DNA of 5,104 nucleotides from an uncultured Oscillospiraceae bacterium (GTDB taxonomy: Bacteria; Bacillota; Clostridia; Oscillospirales; Oscillospiraceae), in the NCBI GenBank assembly GCA_934565425.1, contig CAKTHW010000105.1:1-5104 (forward strand), written 5' to 3'. Below are positions 1 to 5,060 of the stretch, piece after piece (positions within the stretch are counted from its first letter, which is position 1; each line of letters begins with the position of its first letter). Both the position numbers and the translations under genes were made by a program. The notes beneath the pieces were generated by a model. That model searched no databases. It saw only the letters and a list, made by a program, of their open reading frames with translations, and was not told the origin of the DNA.

Positions 1-11
1 GTAGGGTGTAG

Positions 12-40
12 ATTCAACTAGATACACTTTGCTTTGTCAA
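12..40 (-). promoter_or_regulatory. possible second, weaker promoter reading out of the window
   Basis: On the minus strand a perfect TTGACA (40-35) is followed after 17 bases by TTGAAT (17-12), which matches four of six bases of the -10 consensus. It lies downstream of the stronger promoter at 81-108 and points the same way, so the two could act in tandem on a gene beyond the left edge. The weak -10 makes chance plausible. Confidence 0.3.
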
Positions 41-47
41 GCTGATT

Positions 48-77
48 GATGTGGCAACCGTCCGGGGTTTCCACATC
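48..77. repeat. dyad at the expected start point of the strong promoter
   Basis: gatgtgg (48-54) is the exact reverse complement of ccacatc (71-77). Inside it, aacc (56-59) can pair with ggtt (66-69). The expected +1 of the 81-108 promoter is about 74, inside the right arm. A transcript starting there would lose part of the outer stem, so a protein-binding operator is at least as likely as an RNA hairpin. No regulator is identifiable from the sequence. Confidence 0.45.
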
Positions 78-80
78 TTT

Positions 81-108
81 ATTATAGCGGATTTACTGTT
101 TCTGTCAA
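81..108 (-). promoter_or_regulatory. near-perfect sigma-70/sigma-A promoter, minus strand
   Basis: Read on the minus strand there is an exact TTGACA (108-103), a 16-base spacer and an exact TATAAT (86-81). Both hexamers match the consensus fully; the spacer is one base short of the optimum. Transcription would start near 74 and run out of the left edge. The site lies 23 bases beyond the mrdA stop, so the next gene, not visible here, probably has its own strong promoter in addition to any read-through. The gagggagaacc word abuts the -35 box on its upstream side. Confidence 0.8.
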
Positions 109-119
109 GAGGGAGAACC
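109..119. repeat. copy of the intergenic word gagggagaacc
   Basis: This exact 11-mer recurs at 2951-2961, with its reverse complement at 2971-2981; ten of its bases recur at 5013-5022. All copies are outside genes. Here it sits between the mrdA stop and the -35 box of the strong promoter, and no stem partner is seen nearby, so it does not form a terminator at this site. Confidence 0.5.
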
Positions 120-130
120 GTCGAAGGTGC

Positions 131-2215
131 TCAGGACACCAGCTTATTCTCCGCTGCCACTCGCTCCTGCACGGCGTCCTCGCTGAAGTAGTACTCCATG
201 ATGGCGGCGGTGATGGCGGCGGTGGAAGCGCCCTGGCTGGGGCTCTTTTCTACCACGGTGCAGACAGCGATCTCCGGATTGTCATAGGGGGCGAAGGAAA
301 CCAGCAGGGCGTTATACAGCTTGGGGACGGAAGTGCCCACTTCTGCGGTACCGGTCTTACAGCCCACCTTGATGCCCCGATCCTGGAGGTTGTCGAACTC
401 CTTGATCTTATCCGCCTCGATGACCTCGCCCATGCCCTTCTTGATGGCGTCATAGGCGTCCTGAGCCAGGGGCACGGTCTTGACCACTTCCGGCTCGTAC
501 TGGTACAAGATTTTGCTGTTGTCACTGCTCTTGACCGTCTTGAGCAGGTGCGCCTTGTACCGGTCGCCGCCGTTGATGAGGGTGGCCACGTAGTTGGCCA
601 GCTGGAGGGGGGAGAACTGGTTGTCGCTCTGGCCGATGGCGGCGGAGAGGGTGTTACCGTCCGTCCACACAGCGCCTACCTTTTCCGAATAGGCCGGGCC
701 GGCATTGACGCCGGTGGACTCGCTCAGCTCTACGCCAGTGGCCTCGCCCAGGCCGTATTCCTGGGCTTTTTTGGTCAGGGCTTTGATGCCCGTGTTGATA
801 CCCACGTTGTAGAAGAAGATGTTGCAGGAATCCCGCACGGCATCAGACAGGTACTCTGTTCCCTGGCCACGGGTCTCCCAGCAATGGTAGGTGTGACCGT
901 AGTAGGTCATGGAGCCTTTGCACTCGTAGTGGGTGGTGGCCACGTTGATGGCGCCCGTCTCCACACCGGCGGCGGCGGTACACATCTTGTAGGTGGAACC
1001 GGGGGCGTAGATGCCCAGCAGAGCACGGTTGAAGAGGGGATTGAGCTTGTCCTTGGCCAGCTTCTTGTAGTCCTTGTTGTACCGGGAGGCGTCAAAGCTG
1101 GGGTAGGTGGCGGCGGCTAAAATGCTGCCGTCTTTGATGTTCAGCACCACGGCGGCGGAACCGCCCTTGCCGTTGTTGATCTTGGGGGTCACGTCTGCCA
1201 GCGCCTTCTCGGTGGCTTCCTGGAGTTTGCTGTCCAGGGTCAGCGCCACATTGCTGCCCATCTTCGGCTCTACGCTGTACCGTTCGGTCAGGGTCTTGCC
1301 GTCATTGCCCAGGATGACCTTCTTGGTGCCCGGCGTGCCCCGCAGGTACTCCTCAAAGGCGTATTCCGCGCCGGAGAGACCCACGATGGCGTCCATATTG
1401 TAGTTGTTCTTCTGATAATAGTCCTTGTTGGCCTCCCAGCTCTCCGCGGAGATGGGGCCGGTCTGCCCCAGCAGCAGGGCGGCGGCGCTGGTGTTGTACT
1501 GGCGGGTGGACATGGGTAAGATCTCCACGCCAGGCAGATCCTTTTCCTTGATGACCGAGATCAGGTCGATGTTCACGTCCTCGGCGAACAGGTAGGTGGT
1601 ATACAGCACCTCTTTCTCCCGCAGATAGCAGGAGTACAGCACCCCCAGCAGCTCCCGCGCCTGGCTCTCAGTGTATTTGCCTGTGTCCAGGCCGAAGCTC
1701 TGCTTCATCTGCGCCACCAGCTGGCTGGCGGTGGTGGAGCTGGAGTTGGACCAGTCCATAGCCTTGCACAGCTTGCCCAGACGGGTCTGCGTCCACTTGC
1801 CGTCATCGGTCTGGTAGAGGAAGGGGGTGTCGGTGGTGAAGGTGTAGGGGGTGTCGGTGGAGATGGGGAGATCCTCGTCCGTCCACTTCACGTTCTGCGC
1901 CTTGCAGATGTCCAGCAGGGTGGACAGGGTGCTCAGCTGCTCCTTGGTGTCCCCCATGTTGCCCACGTCCAGGGTCACGTTGTACTCCGTCCGGTTGGTC
2001 ACCAGCACTTCGCCATAGCGGTCGGTGATGTTGCCTCGGGCGGCGTTCTCGGTGGCGGTGGTCACCACCGTGTTCAGCTCGGTGGATTCCCCGTCGCTCA
2101 GGCCGTTGGCGATGGTGCCCAGGTAGAGCAGGGCGGTGAAGAACAGGGCGATGGCGGTCATCAGCGCCACGATAGCGCGCAGACGCCGGTTGTGTAGTTT
2201 CTGAAAGCGTTCCAC
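131..2215 (-). CDS. mrdA: penicillin-binding protein 2, elongation-specific transpeptidase
   Basis: A class B penicillin-binding protein of 694 residues. It cross-links peptidoglycan during side-wall elongation and works in the Rod complex with MreC, MreD and a RodA-type glycosyltransferase. A cytoplasmic basic N-terminus (residues 1-13) leads into one membrane segment (about 14-36), which acts as an uncleaved anchor. The dimerisation/pedestal domain starts at RGNITDRYG (60-68) and includes GLSGAEYAFEEYLRG (279-293). The transpeptidase domain carries all three active-site motifs: STYK (catalytic S407, K410), SCN (463-465) and KTGT (620-623). The protein is longer than E. coli PBP2 (633), with extra sequence in the N-terminal half (about 110-210) that I cannot assign. 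The start is GTG at 2215, supported by AGGAGG eight bases upstream. C432, H441, H444 and C445 cluster between STYK and SCN. The gene follows mreD by 31 bp, as expected of an mre operon. A SpoVD/PBP3-like division role is less likely because of the mreCD context and the absence of a C-terminal PASTA domain. Confidence 0.95.
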   Translation of the reverse strand: MERFQKLHNRRLRAIVALMTAIALFFTALLYLGTIANGLSDGESTELNTVVTTATENAARGNITDRYGEVLVTNRTEYNVTLDVGNMGDTKEQLSTLSTLLDICKAQNVKWTDEDLPISTDTPYTFTTDTPFLYQTDDGKWTQTRLGKLCKAMDWSNSSSTTASQLVAQMKQSFGLDTGKYTESQARELLGVLYSCYLREKEVLYTTYLFAEDVNIDLISVIKEKDLPGVEILPMSTRQYNTSAAALLLGQTGPISAESWEANKDYYQKNNYNMDAIVGLSGAEYAFEEYLRGTPGTKKVILGNDGKTLTERYSVEPKMGSNVALTLDSKLQEATEKALADVTPKINNGKGGSAAVVLNIKDGSILAAATYPSFDASRYNKDYKKLAKDKLNPLFNRALLGIYAPGSTYKMCTAAAGVETGAINVATTHYECKGSMTYYGHTYHCWETRGQGTEYLSDAVRDSCNIFFYNVGINTGIKALTKKAQEYGLGEATGVELSESTGVNAGPAYSEKVGAVWTDGNTLSAAIGQSDNQFSPLQLANYVATLINGGDRYKAHLLKTVKSSDNSKILYQYEPEVVKTVPLAQDAYDAIKKGMGEVIEADKIKEFDNLQDRGIKVGCKTGTAEVGTSVPKLYNALLVSFAPYDNPEIAVCTVVEKSPSQGASTAAITAAIMEYYFSEDAVQERVAAENKLVS
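1823..1860. repeat. 14-bp direct repeat inside mrdA
   Basis: gggggtgtcggtgg occurs at 1823-1836 and 1847-1860, 24 bp apart and therefore in frame. It encodes TDTP twice (residues 120-123 and 128-131) in the extra N-terminal segment of PBP2. It looks like a small internal duplication in a variable part of the protein. Confidence 0.5.
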
Positions 2216-2223
2216 AGGGAAAA

Positions 2224-2229
2224 CCTCCT
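2224..2229 (-). promoter_or_regulatory. ribosome binding site supporting the GTG start of mrdA
   Basis: The minus strand reads AGGAGG eight bases before the GTG at 2215. This full-strength site justifies the non-ATG start, which also places the basic N-terminus and membrane anchor as expected. Confidence 0.8.
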
Positions 2230-2246
2230 CTCAGGGATGGGTTGCG

Positions 2247-2759
2247 TTACAGTTCGTAGTCCGTCCGTACCTTTTTGTAGACGGCGTGGATGAGGAAGTA
2301 GATGGGAAGGAAGAAGGGGAGGGAGTACAGCGCTTCCGGCAGTGCCAGGCTGGCCAGCACAGGGAGGGACGTCCCCTTCAGGAAGAAACGTAAAATCTGG
2401 CACAGCTCCAAAAAGACCAGTCCGCCCAGAGAGCAGACTGCGCAGCCCAGCAGGGAGCGGCCGATCTTCTCCTTCCGGGTGGCACCGGTACAGGCGCCGA
2501 TGACGGTGTAGATGGGGATCATCATCAGGCCGGAGCGGTAGTAGACGGCGGAACAGAAGAAGCCGATGGCCAGGCCAAAGATGGCGCCGTTGATGGAGCC
2601 TTCAAAGAGGGCCACGGCCACCACCACCAGGATGGACAGGTTGGGGATGGCTCCGTGGAGAGGGAAGCGGTTGAGGACACAGCACTCGAAGAAGAACACC
2701 AGGAGAAAGGCCAAGGCGTAGCTGGTCCATTTGATGAGGTTGGCGTTGTTGCGGATCAT
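2247..2759 (-). CDS. mreD: rod shape-determining protein MreD
   Basis: A 170-residue integral membrane protein of the Rod complex. MreD works with MreC and PBP2/RodA in side-wall peptidoglycan synthesis and has no known enzymatic activity. Hydrophobic segments lie at about 12-29, 39-53, 55-72, 79-92, 102-122 and 135-160, in line with the five to six membrane passes usual for the family. The stretch from IPNL (38-41) through FEGSINGAIFGLAIGFF (52-68) matches the typical MreD pattern of PNL, a hydrophobic run, then a G-rich segment. The C-terminus is charged (KKVRTDYEL). I chose the ATG at 2759, not the in-frame TTG at 2792, because AAGGAGG lies five bases before it and the TTG would only add 11 polar residues. 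The gene is separated from mreC by an unusual 230-bp non-coding stretch and from mrdA by only 31 bp. Confidence 0.92.
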   Translation of the reverse strand: MIRNNANLIKWTSYALAFLLVFFFECCVLNRFPLHGAIPNLSILVVVAVALFEGSINGAIFGLAIGFFCSAVYYRSGLMMIPIYTVIGACTGATRKEKIGRSLLGCAVCSLGGLVFLELCQILRFFLKGTSLPVLASLALPEALYSLPFFLPIYFLIHAVYKKVRTDYEL

Positions 2760-2764
2760 GTTGG

Positions 2765-2771
2765 CCTCCTT
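2765..2771 (-). promoter_or_regulatory. ribosome binding site deciding the mreD start
   Basis: AAGGAGG on the minus strand ends five bases before the ATG at 2759. It would lie inside the coding sequence if the upstream TTG at 2792 were used, so it decides for the 170-residue form. Confidence 0.85.
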
Positions 2772-2821
2772 GTAGGTGTTGCCGATGGTCAAGCCCCGCA
2801 GGGCGGTTTAAGCTTTTTTTG

Positions 2822-2849
2822 CTTCGTTTTCTTCTCGAAGAAAATGAAG
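2822..2849. repeat. AT-rich 12-bp hairpin in the mreC-mreD gap
   Basis: cttcgttttctt (2822-2833) faces aagaaaatgaag (2838-2849) around a ctcg loop. One position is a G-T pair as plus-strand RNA, or an A-C mismatch as minus-strand RNA. A run of seven T (2814-2820, A on the minus strand) lies beside it. In the direction of the operon this is an A-run after the stem, so it is not a standard terminator. Confidence 0.6.
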
Positions 2850-2855
2850 TGGGGT

Positions 2856-2894
2856 CCAGGGGCAAAGCCCTTGGTCGGCATCCGCAGATGCCGA
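2856..2894. repeat. two abutting hairpins in the mreC-mreD gap
   Basis: ccaggggc (2856-2863) pairs with gcccttgg (2867-2874) with one G-T position and an aaa loop. Immediately next, tcggcatc (2875-2882) pairs perfectly with gatgccga (2887-2894) around cgca. Neither is followed by a T-run on either strand, which argues against simple terminators. Confidence 0.6.
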
Positions 2895-2903
2895 AATACC
2901 CCA

Positions 2904-2919
2904 TGCGCAAGAAAGCGCA
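2904..2919. repeat. short 5-bp GC hairpin in the mreC-mreD gap
   Basis: tgcgc (2904-2908) is the reverse complement of gcgca (2915-2919) around a six-base loop aagaaa. It is weak alone and is listed because it sits in line with the five stronger hairpins. Confidence 0.35.
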
Positions 2920-2931
2920 GGAGAGGGTGAA

Positions 2932-2950
2932 TTTCCGGCTCTGCCGGAAA
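2932..2950. repeat. perfect 8-bp hairpin beside the mreC 3' hairpin
   Basis: tttccggc (2932-2939) pairs perfectly with gccggaaa (2943-2950) around tct. It abuts the next hairpin, which starts at 2951. In mRNA of the operon it would be the second structure after the mreC stop. Confidence 0.6.
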
Positions 2951-2981
2951 GAGGGAGAACCCTCGCCGGGGGTTCTCCCTC
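2951..2981 (-). repeat. strong hairpin just after the mreC stop
   Basis: gagggagaaccc (2951-2962) pairs perfectly with gggttctccctc (2970-2981), giving 12 bp closed by a wobble and one more pair around a gcc loop. In the direction of the operon the stem begins 8 bases after the mreC stop and is followed by CTTTCC, too poor in T for a good intrinsic terminator. It could slow the polymerase, protect the mreC 3' end or reduce read-through into mreD. The arms are copies of the gagggagaacc word seen in the other intergenic regions. Confidence 0.65.
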
Positions 2982-2989
2982 CGGTTGCG

Positions 2990-3832
2990 TCAATCGGTAA
3001 TCTGGAAGTCCTTGATTACAAACACTTCCACCAGGTTGGTCAAGTCCACAGCGGGCTTCACCACAGCGTATTTCTCCGCGCCGGAAGCGGTGGTCTTGAT
3101 CTCACTGACATACCCAGCCACCAGCCCGGAGGGGTACACGCCGCCCTTGCCGGAGGTGAGCACCTCGTCGCCGGCGATGAGCTTGCTCTCGCTGTCCAGG
3201 TAGCTCAGGCGGGATTTGCCCTCGGTCATCAGGGTCAAGTCGCCGTTCAAGATGGCGTTGTCGCCGGTACGGTAGACCAGCGCGCCCATGGACAGGTCCG
3301 GGTCCAGGACGGTGATGACGGTGCACCAGTTGGCGCCCAGGTCGGCCACGACACCCACCAGGTAGCCGGTCTCGGTGATGACGGTGTCATTTTTCTCGAT
3401 GCCGCTGGAGGAGCCTTTGCTCAAGGTGATGGTGGACTCCCAGGTGGTGGAGCTGGCGCCGGTAACCCGAGCGGACTCGTAGGTGAAGTCCTCGTGCTTG
3501 GCACTGAGCTTCAACAGCTTCCGCAGCCGTTCGTTCTCTGCCGCGGCGTCCTCGTTCTGCCGGTCTTGCTTGTTCATCTCCGCAATTTGCAGCTCCAGTT
3601 CCTGCACCCGATTTTGCAGCTCGTCATACCGGAAGGCGTAGTCGTACAAGCCCTCCACCCAGCTGGTGAAGGACGTGGTGGCCTTCTGGAAGGGGGTGGC
3701 GATGATGCCGATGGCGTTGCTCAGGGGGGATGTCAGGTTGGGGAAGAGGGCGGAGCCTAGCGACAAAGCTGCCGTCAGCAGCAGGGCTGCCACGATCACC
3801 CAGATTCCGTTGCGGTGGAAGAAGTCTTTCAA
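2990..3832 (-). CDS. mreC: rod shape-determining protein MreC
   Basis: A 280-residue bitopic membrane protein of the Rod complex. MreC assembles on the outer face of the membrane and activates PBP2, whose gene lies two genes downstream. A short basic cytoplasmic tip (MKDFFHRNG) precedes one membrane segment (about 10-30). A coiled coil follows at about 66-108 (YDELQNRVQELELQIAEMNK, then ENERLRKLLKL), and then the beta-rich MreC domain (about 118-275), with GDEVLTSGKGGVYPSGLVAG (221-240) as the family hallmark. The length is typical. The start is TTG at 3832, supported by AAAGGGTGG just upstream and by the position of the membrane segment; no closer ATG fits. It follows maf by 48 bp. mreB, which often precedes mreC, is not here. 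Confidence 0.95.
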   Translation of the reverse strand: MKDFFHRNGIWVIVAALLLTAALSLGSALFPNLTSPLSNAIGIIATPFQKATTSFTSWVEGLYDYAFRYDELQNRVQELELQIAEMNKQDRQNEDAAAENERLRKLLKLSAKHEDFTYESARVTGASSTTWESTITLSKGSSSGIEKNDTVITETGYLVGVVADLGANWCTVITVLDPDLSMGALVYRTGDNAILNGDLTLMTEGKSRLSYLDSESKLIAGDEVLTSGKGGVYPSGLVAGYVSEIKTTASGAEKYAVVKPAVDLTNLVEVFVIKDFQITD

Positions 3833-3836
3833 AAAA

Positions 3837-3845
3837 CCACCCTTT
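3837..3845 (-). promoter_or_regulatory. ribosome binding site supporting the TTG start of mreC
   Basis: The minus strand reads AAAGGGTGG. The AAAGGG core ends seven bases before the TTG at 3832 and the GGTGG part ends four bases before it. This makes the TTG start credible. Confidence 0.7.
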
Positions 3846-3860
3846 CTAAGCGTGAGTCAT

Positions 3861-3874
3861 ACCCCAGGAGGGGT
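3861..3874. repeat. small 5-bp hairpin between maf and mreC
   Basis: acccc (3861-3865) pairs with ggggt (3870-3874) around agga, a few bases after the maf stop. No T-run follows in the operon direction, so it is not a convincing terminator and maf and mreC are probably cotranscribed. Confidence 0.3.
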
Positions 3875-3880
3875 GGATGT

Positions 3881-4456
3881 TTACAGGACGGTGACACCGA
3901 ACTGAGCCAGCATACTGGCCAGGCGCACGATGGGCAGACCCACCACGTTGGTGTAGTCCCCTTGGATGCGGGACACCAGCAGGCCGCCTCGCCCTTGGAT
4001 GCCGTAAGCGCCTGCCTTGTCCATGGGTTCGCCGGTGGCGATGTACCGGTTCAGCTCCGCTTGGGAGGCGTCCCGGAACCAGACTGCCGTGTCTTCCACC
4101 TGGGCCAGCTCCCGGCCGTCCTGGAGGACGGCGACGCCGGTGTACACATGGTGTTCCCGGCCGGACAGAGCGGTGAGCATTTCCAATGCGTGGGCTTCGT
4201 CGTGAGGCTTGCCCAACACCTGGTCGTCCAGCACCACGATGGTGTCCGCGCCGATGACCAGGTCGCCGGGCTGGGCGAATTTCTCCGCCACCTCCCGTGC
4301 CTTGTGCAGCGCCAGCGCCTGTACCAGCTCCGGTGGGGTCAGACCCGGTTCCGCCAGCTCTTCGCCGACAGCCGGGTGGATTTCAAAGTCAGTCAGCCCC
4401 ATCTGCGCCAGCAATTCCCGGCGACGGGGGGATTTGGAAGCTAAGATCAGTGCCAT
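3881..4456 (-). CDS. maf: Maf-family nucleotide pyrophosphatase, dTTP/UTP type
   Basis: A 191-residue cytoplasmic enzyme that hydrolyses nucleoside triphosphates to monophosphate and pyrophosphate. The Maf/YhdE family acts on dTTP, UTP and some modified pyrimidine nucleotides, and is linked to septum formation and nucleotide-pool cleaning. Visible motifs are LASKSPRRRELL (5-16, the nucleotide-binding loop), K52, GADTIVV (69-75, with D71 as the likely catalytic base), LGKP (81-84, K83), SGREHHVYTGVAV (98-110) and DKAGAYGIQG (146-155). The AGAYGIQG form is that of the YhdE-like dTTP/UTP subgroup; the YceF (m7GTP) subgroup has AGSFKSEG there. The length is normal. The ATG at 4456 has only a distant GAAGGGA (about 12 bases), so initiation may be weak, but no better in-frame start exists. 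The neighbour dut is also a nucleotide hydrolase. maf next to mre genes is a common Firmicute arrangement. Confidence 0.93.
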   Translation of the reverse strand: MALILASKSPRRRELLAQMGLTDFEIHPAVGEELAEPGLTPPELVQALALHKAREVAEKFAQPGDLVIGADTIVVLDDQVLGKPHDEAHALEMLTALSGREHHVYTGVAVLQDGRELAQVEDTAVWFRDASQAELNRYIATGEPMDKAGAYGIQGRGGLLVSRIQGDYTNVVGLPIVRLASMLAQFGVTVL

Positions 4457-4510
4457 AATGCAATCGTATCCCTTCTGTGTGTGGAAATCAAGGGGGAATT
4501 GGTAAACAAT

Positions 4511-4960
4511 TTACATCCCTGTAGAGCCAAACCCACCGGCCCCCCGCTGGGTGTCCGGCAGCTCGTCCGTCCACTCCAGCTCCGGCTGGAACACCGGCAT
4601 GACTGCCATCTGAGCGATGCGGTCGCCGCAGTGGACGGTGTAGGGCTGGTCGCCGTGGTTTTGCAGGGCGACTTTGACTTCGCCCCGGTAGTCGCTGTCG
4701 ATGACTCCCACGCAGTTGGCGGGGACGATGCCGTGCTTGACGCCCAGGCCGGAGCGGGCGAAGATGAGGGCCACATAACCGGCGTTCGGCAGGGCGATGG
4801 CCAGGCCAGTGGGGATCATGGCACGTTGGCCGGGCTGGATGGTCACGTCGTCGTCCAGGCAGGCGTGGAGATCCATGGCGGCGGCGCCGGGGCTTGCGTA
4901 GTAGGGGTAGGGGACCTCTCGGCCTAGTTTGGGGGAGAGGGGTTTGCATTTTAGTTTCAT
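4511..4960 (-). CDS. dut: deoxyuridine 5'-triphosphate nucleotidohydrolase (dUTPase)
   Basis: A 149-residue trimeric-type dUTPase. It converts dUTP to dUMP and pyrophosphate, which keeps uracil out of DNA and supplies dUMP for thymidylate synthesis. All five family motifs are present in order: AAAMDLHA (26-33), ARSGLGVKHGI (68-78), GVIDSDYRG (85-93), GDRIAQMAV (112-120) and RGAGGFGSTG (139-148). In motif 3, D88 is the equivalent of the water-activating Asp and Y91 of the Tyr that excludes ribose in characterised enzymes. The length matches the family. I chose the ATG at 4960, preceded by AAGGA at seven bases, over an in-frame ATG at 5032. The longer version would add 24 residues unlike any dUTPase N-terminus and would run through the inverted repeats. 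maf follows after 54 bp. No convincing promoter was seen upstream. Confidence 0.95.
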   Translation of the reverse strand: MKLKCKPLSPKLGREVPYPYYASPGAAAMDLHACLDDDVTIQPGQRAMIPTGLAIALPNAGYVALIFARSGLGVKHGIVPANCVGVIDSDYRGEVKVALQNHGDQPYTVHCGDRIAQMAVMPVFQPELEWTDELPDTQRGAGGFGSTGM

Positions 4961-4967
4961 AGTAGAG

Positions 4968-4972
4968 TCCTT
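4968..4972 (-). promoter_or_regulatory. ribosome binding site deciding the dut start
   Basis: AAGGA on the minus strand lies seven bases before the ATG at 4960. Together with the motif positions it fixes the start and excludes the longer in-frame version. Confidence 0.75.
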
Positions 4973-4996
4973 GTCGTGTTTGAAATCAGGATGGGG

Positions 4997-5030
4997 GGTA
5001 CGTTCGTCAGTTAGGGAGAACCAACGTACC
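4997..5030. repeat. inverted repeat ahead of dut
   Basis: ggtacgtt (4997-5004) is the exact reverse complement of aacgtacc (5023-5030), around an 18-base loop that contains a copy of the agggagaacc word. Its right arm shares two bases with the next hairpin (5029-5051), so the two would compete at the junction. It lies in the likely dut leader, but no ligand-binding class is recognised. Confidence 0.5.
5013..5022. repeat. copy of the intergenic word agggagaacc
   Basis: Ten of the eleven bases of the word found at 109-119 and 2951-2961 recur here, in the loop of the inverted repeat ahead of dut. Confidence 0.45.
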
Positions 5031-5051
5031 ATGCCTGTAAAACAGGCATGG
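5029..5051. repeat. perfect 10-bp hairpin ahead of dut
   Basis: ccatgcctgt (5029-5038) pairs perfectly with acaggcatgg (5042-5051) around aaa. No T-run follows on either strand, so it is not a standard terminator. It lies between the terminator-like hairpin at 5061-5083 and the inverted repeat at 4997-5030. Confidence 0.6.
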
Positions 5052-5060
5052 CCTACGCTA

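Larger units (their letters stand above)
2793..2981. repeat. cluster of six inverted repeats between mreC and mreD
   Basis: No gene is supported in the 230 bases between the mreC stop and the mreD start. This 189-bp part holds consecutive hairpins at 2822-2849, 2856-2874, 2875-2894, 2904-2919, 2932-2950 and 2951-2981; a minor 4-bp stem (gccc 2793-2796 / gggc 2801-2804) lies at its mreD end. The second and third abut with no base between them, as do the fifth and sixth. The pattern resembles a composite intergenic repeat (REP/BIME-like) or a structured RNA within the transcript. The ggggtccaggggcaaagccc-type stem is familiar to me from intergenic DNA of gut Clostridia, but this is memory and not a search result. 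No promoter or clear U-tract terminator for the minus strand was found in it. Confidence 0.7.

Noticed and set aside
14..76. Twenty-codon minus-strand open frame after the strong promoter
   Set aside because: Its ATG overlaps the expected transcription start, leaving no room for a ribosome binding site, and its product resembles nothing known.
548..1120. Long plus-strand open frame opposite mrdA
   Set aside because: It is the antisense shadow of a GC-rich gene with full active-site motifs. Its translation is low-complexity (runs of Gly, Val, Ala), matches no family I know, and has no supporting context.
2760..2792. Longer mreD from an in-frame TTG
   Set aside because: The AAGGAGG site at 2765-2771 would fall inside the gene, and the ATG at 2759 fits it exactly.
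2793..2981. CRISPR array in the mreC-mreD gap
   Set aside because: The inverted repeats differ from one another in sequence and length. There is no direct repeat with regular spacers.
2819..3760. Plus-strand open frame of 313 codons opposite mreC
   Set aside because: It runs antisense through mreC and the hairpin cluster. The translation is rich in G, V, Q and H with no recognisable domain, while the minus strand encodes a complete MreC.
3815..4444. Plus-strand open frame opposite maf
   Set aside because: It is antisense to maf, which has every family motif in the minus frame. The plus-strand product has no recognisable domain.
4464..4492. Promoter-like TTGATT-17-TACGAT ahead of maf
   Set aside because: Each hexamer matches only four of six bases, and the start point would fall at the maf start codon, leaving no ribosome binding site in the transcript.
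4961..5032. N-terminal extension of dut from an upstream in-frame ATG
   Set aside because: The added 24 residues lie in the inverted-repeat region and do not resemble a dUTPase. The ATG at 4960 has its own ribosome binding site.
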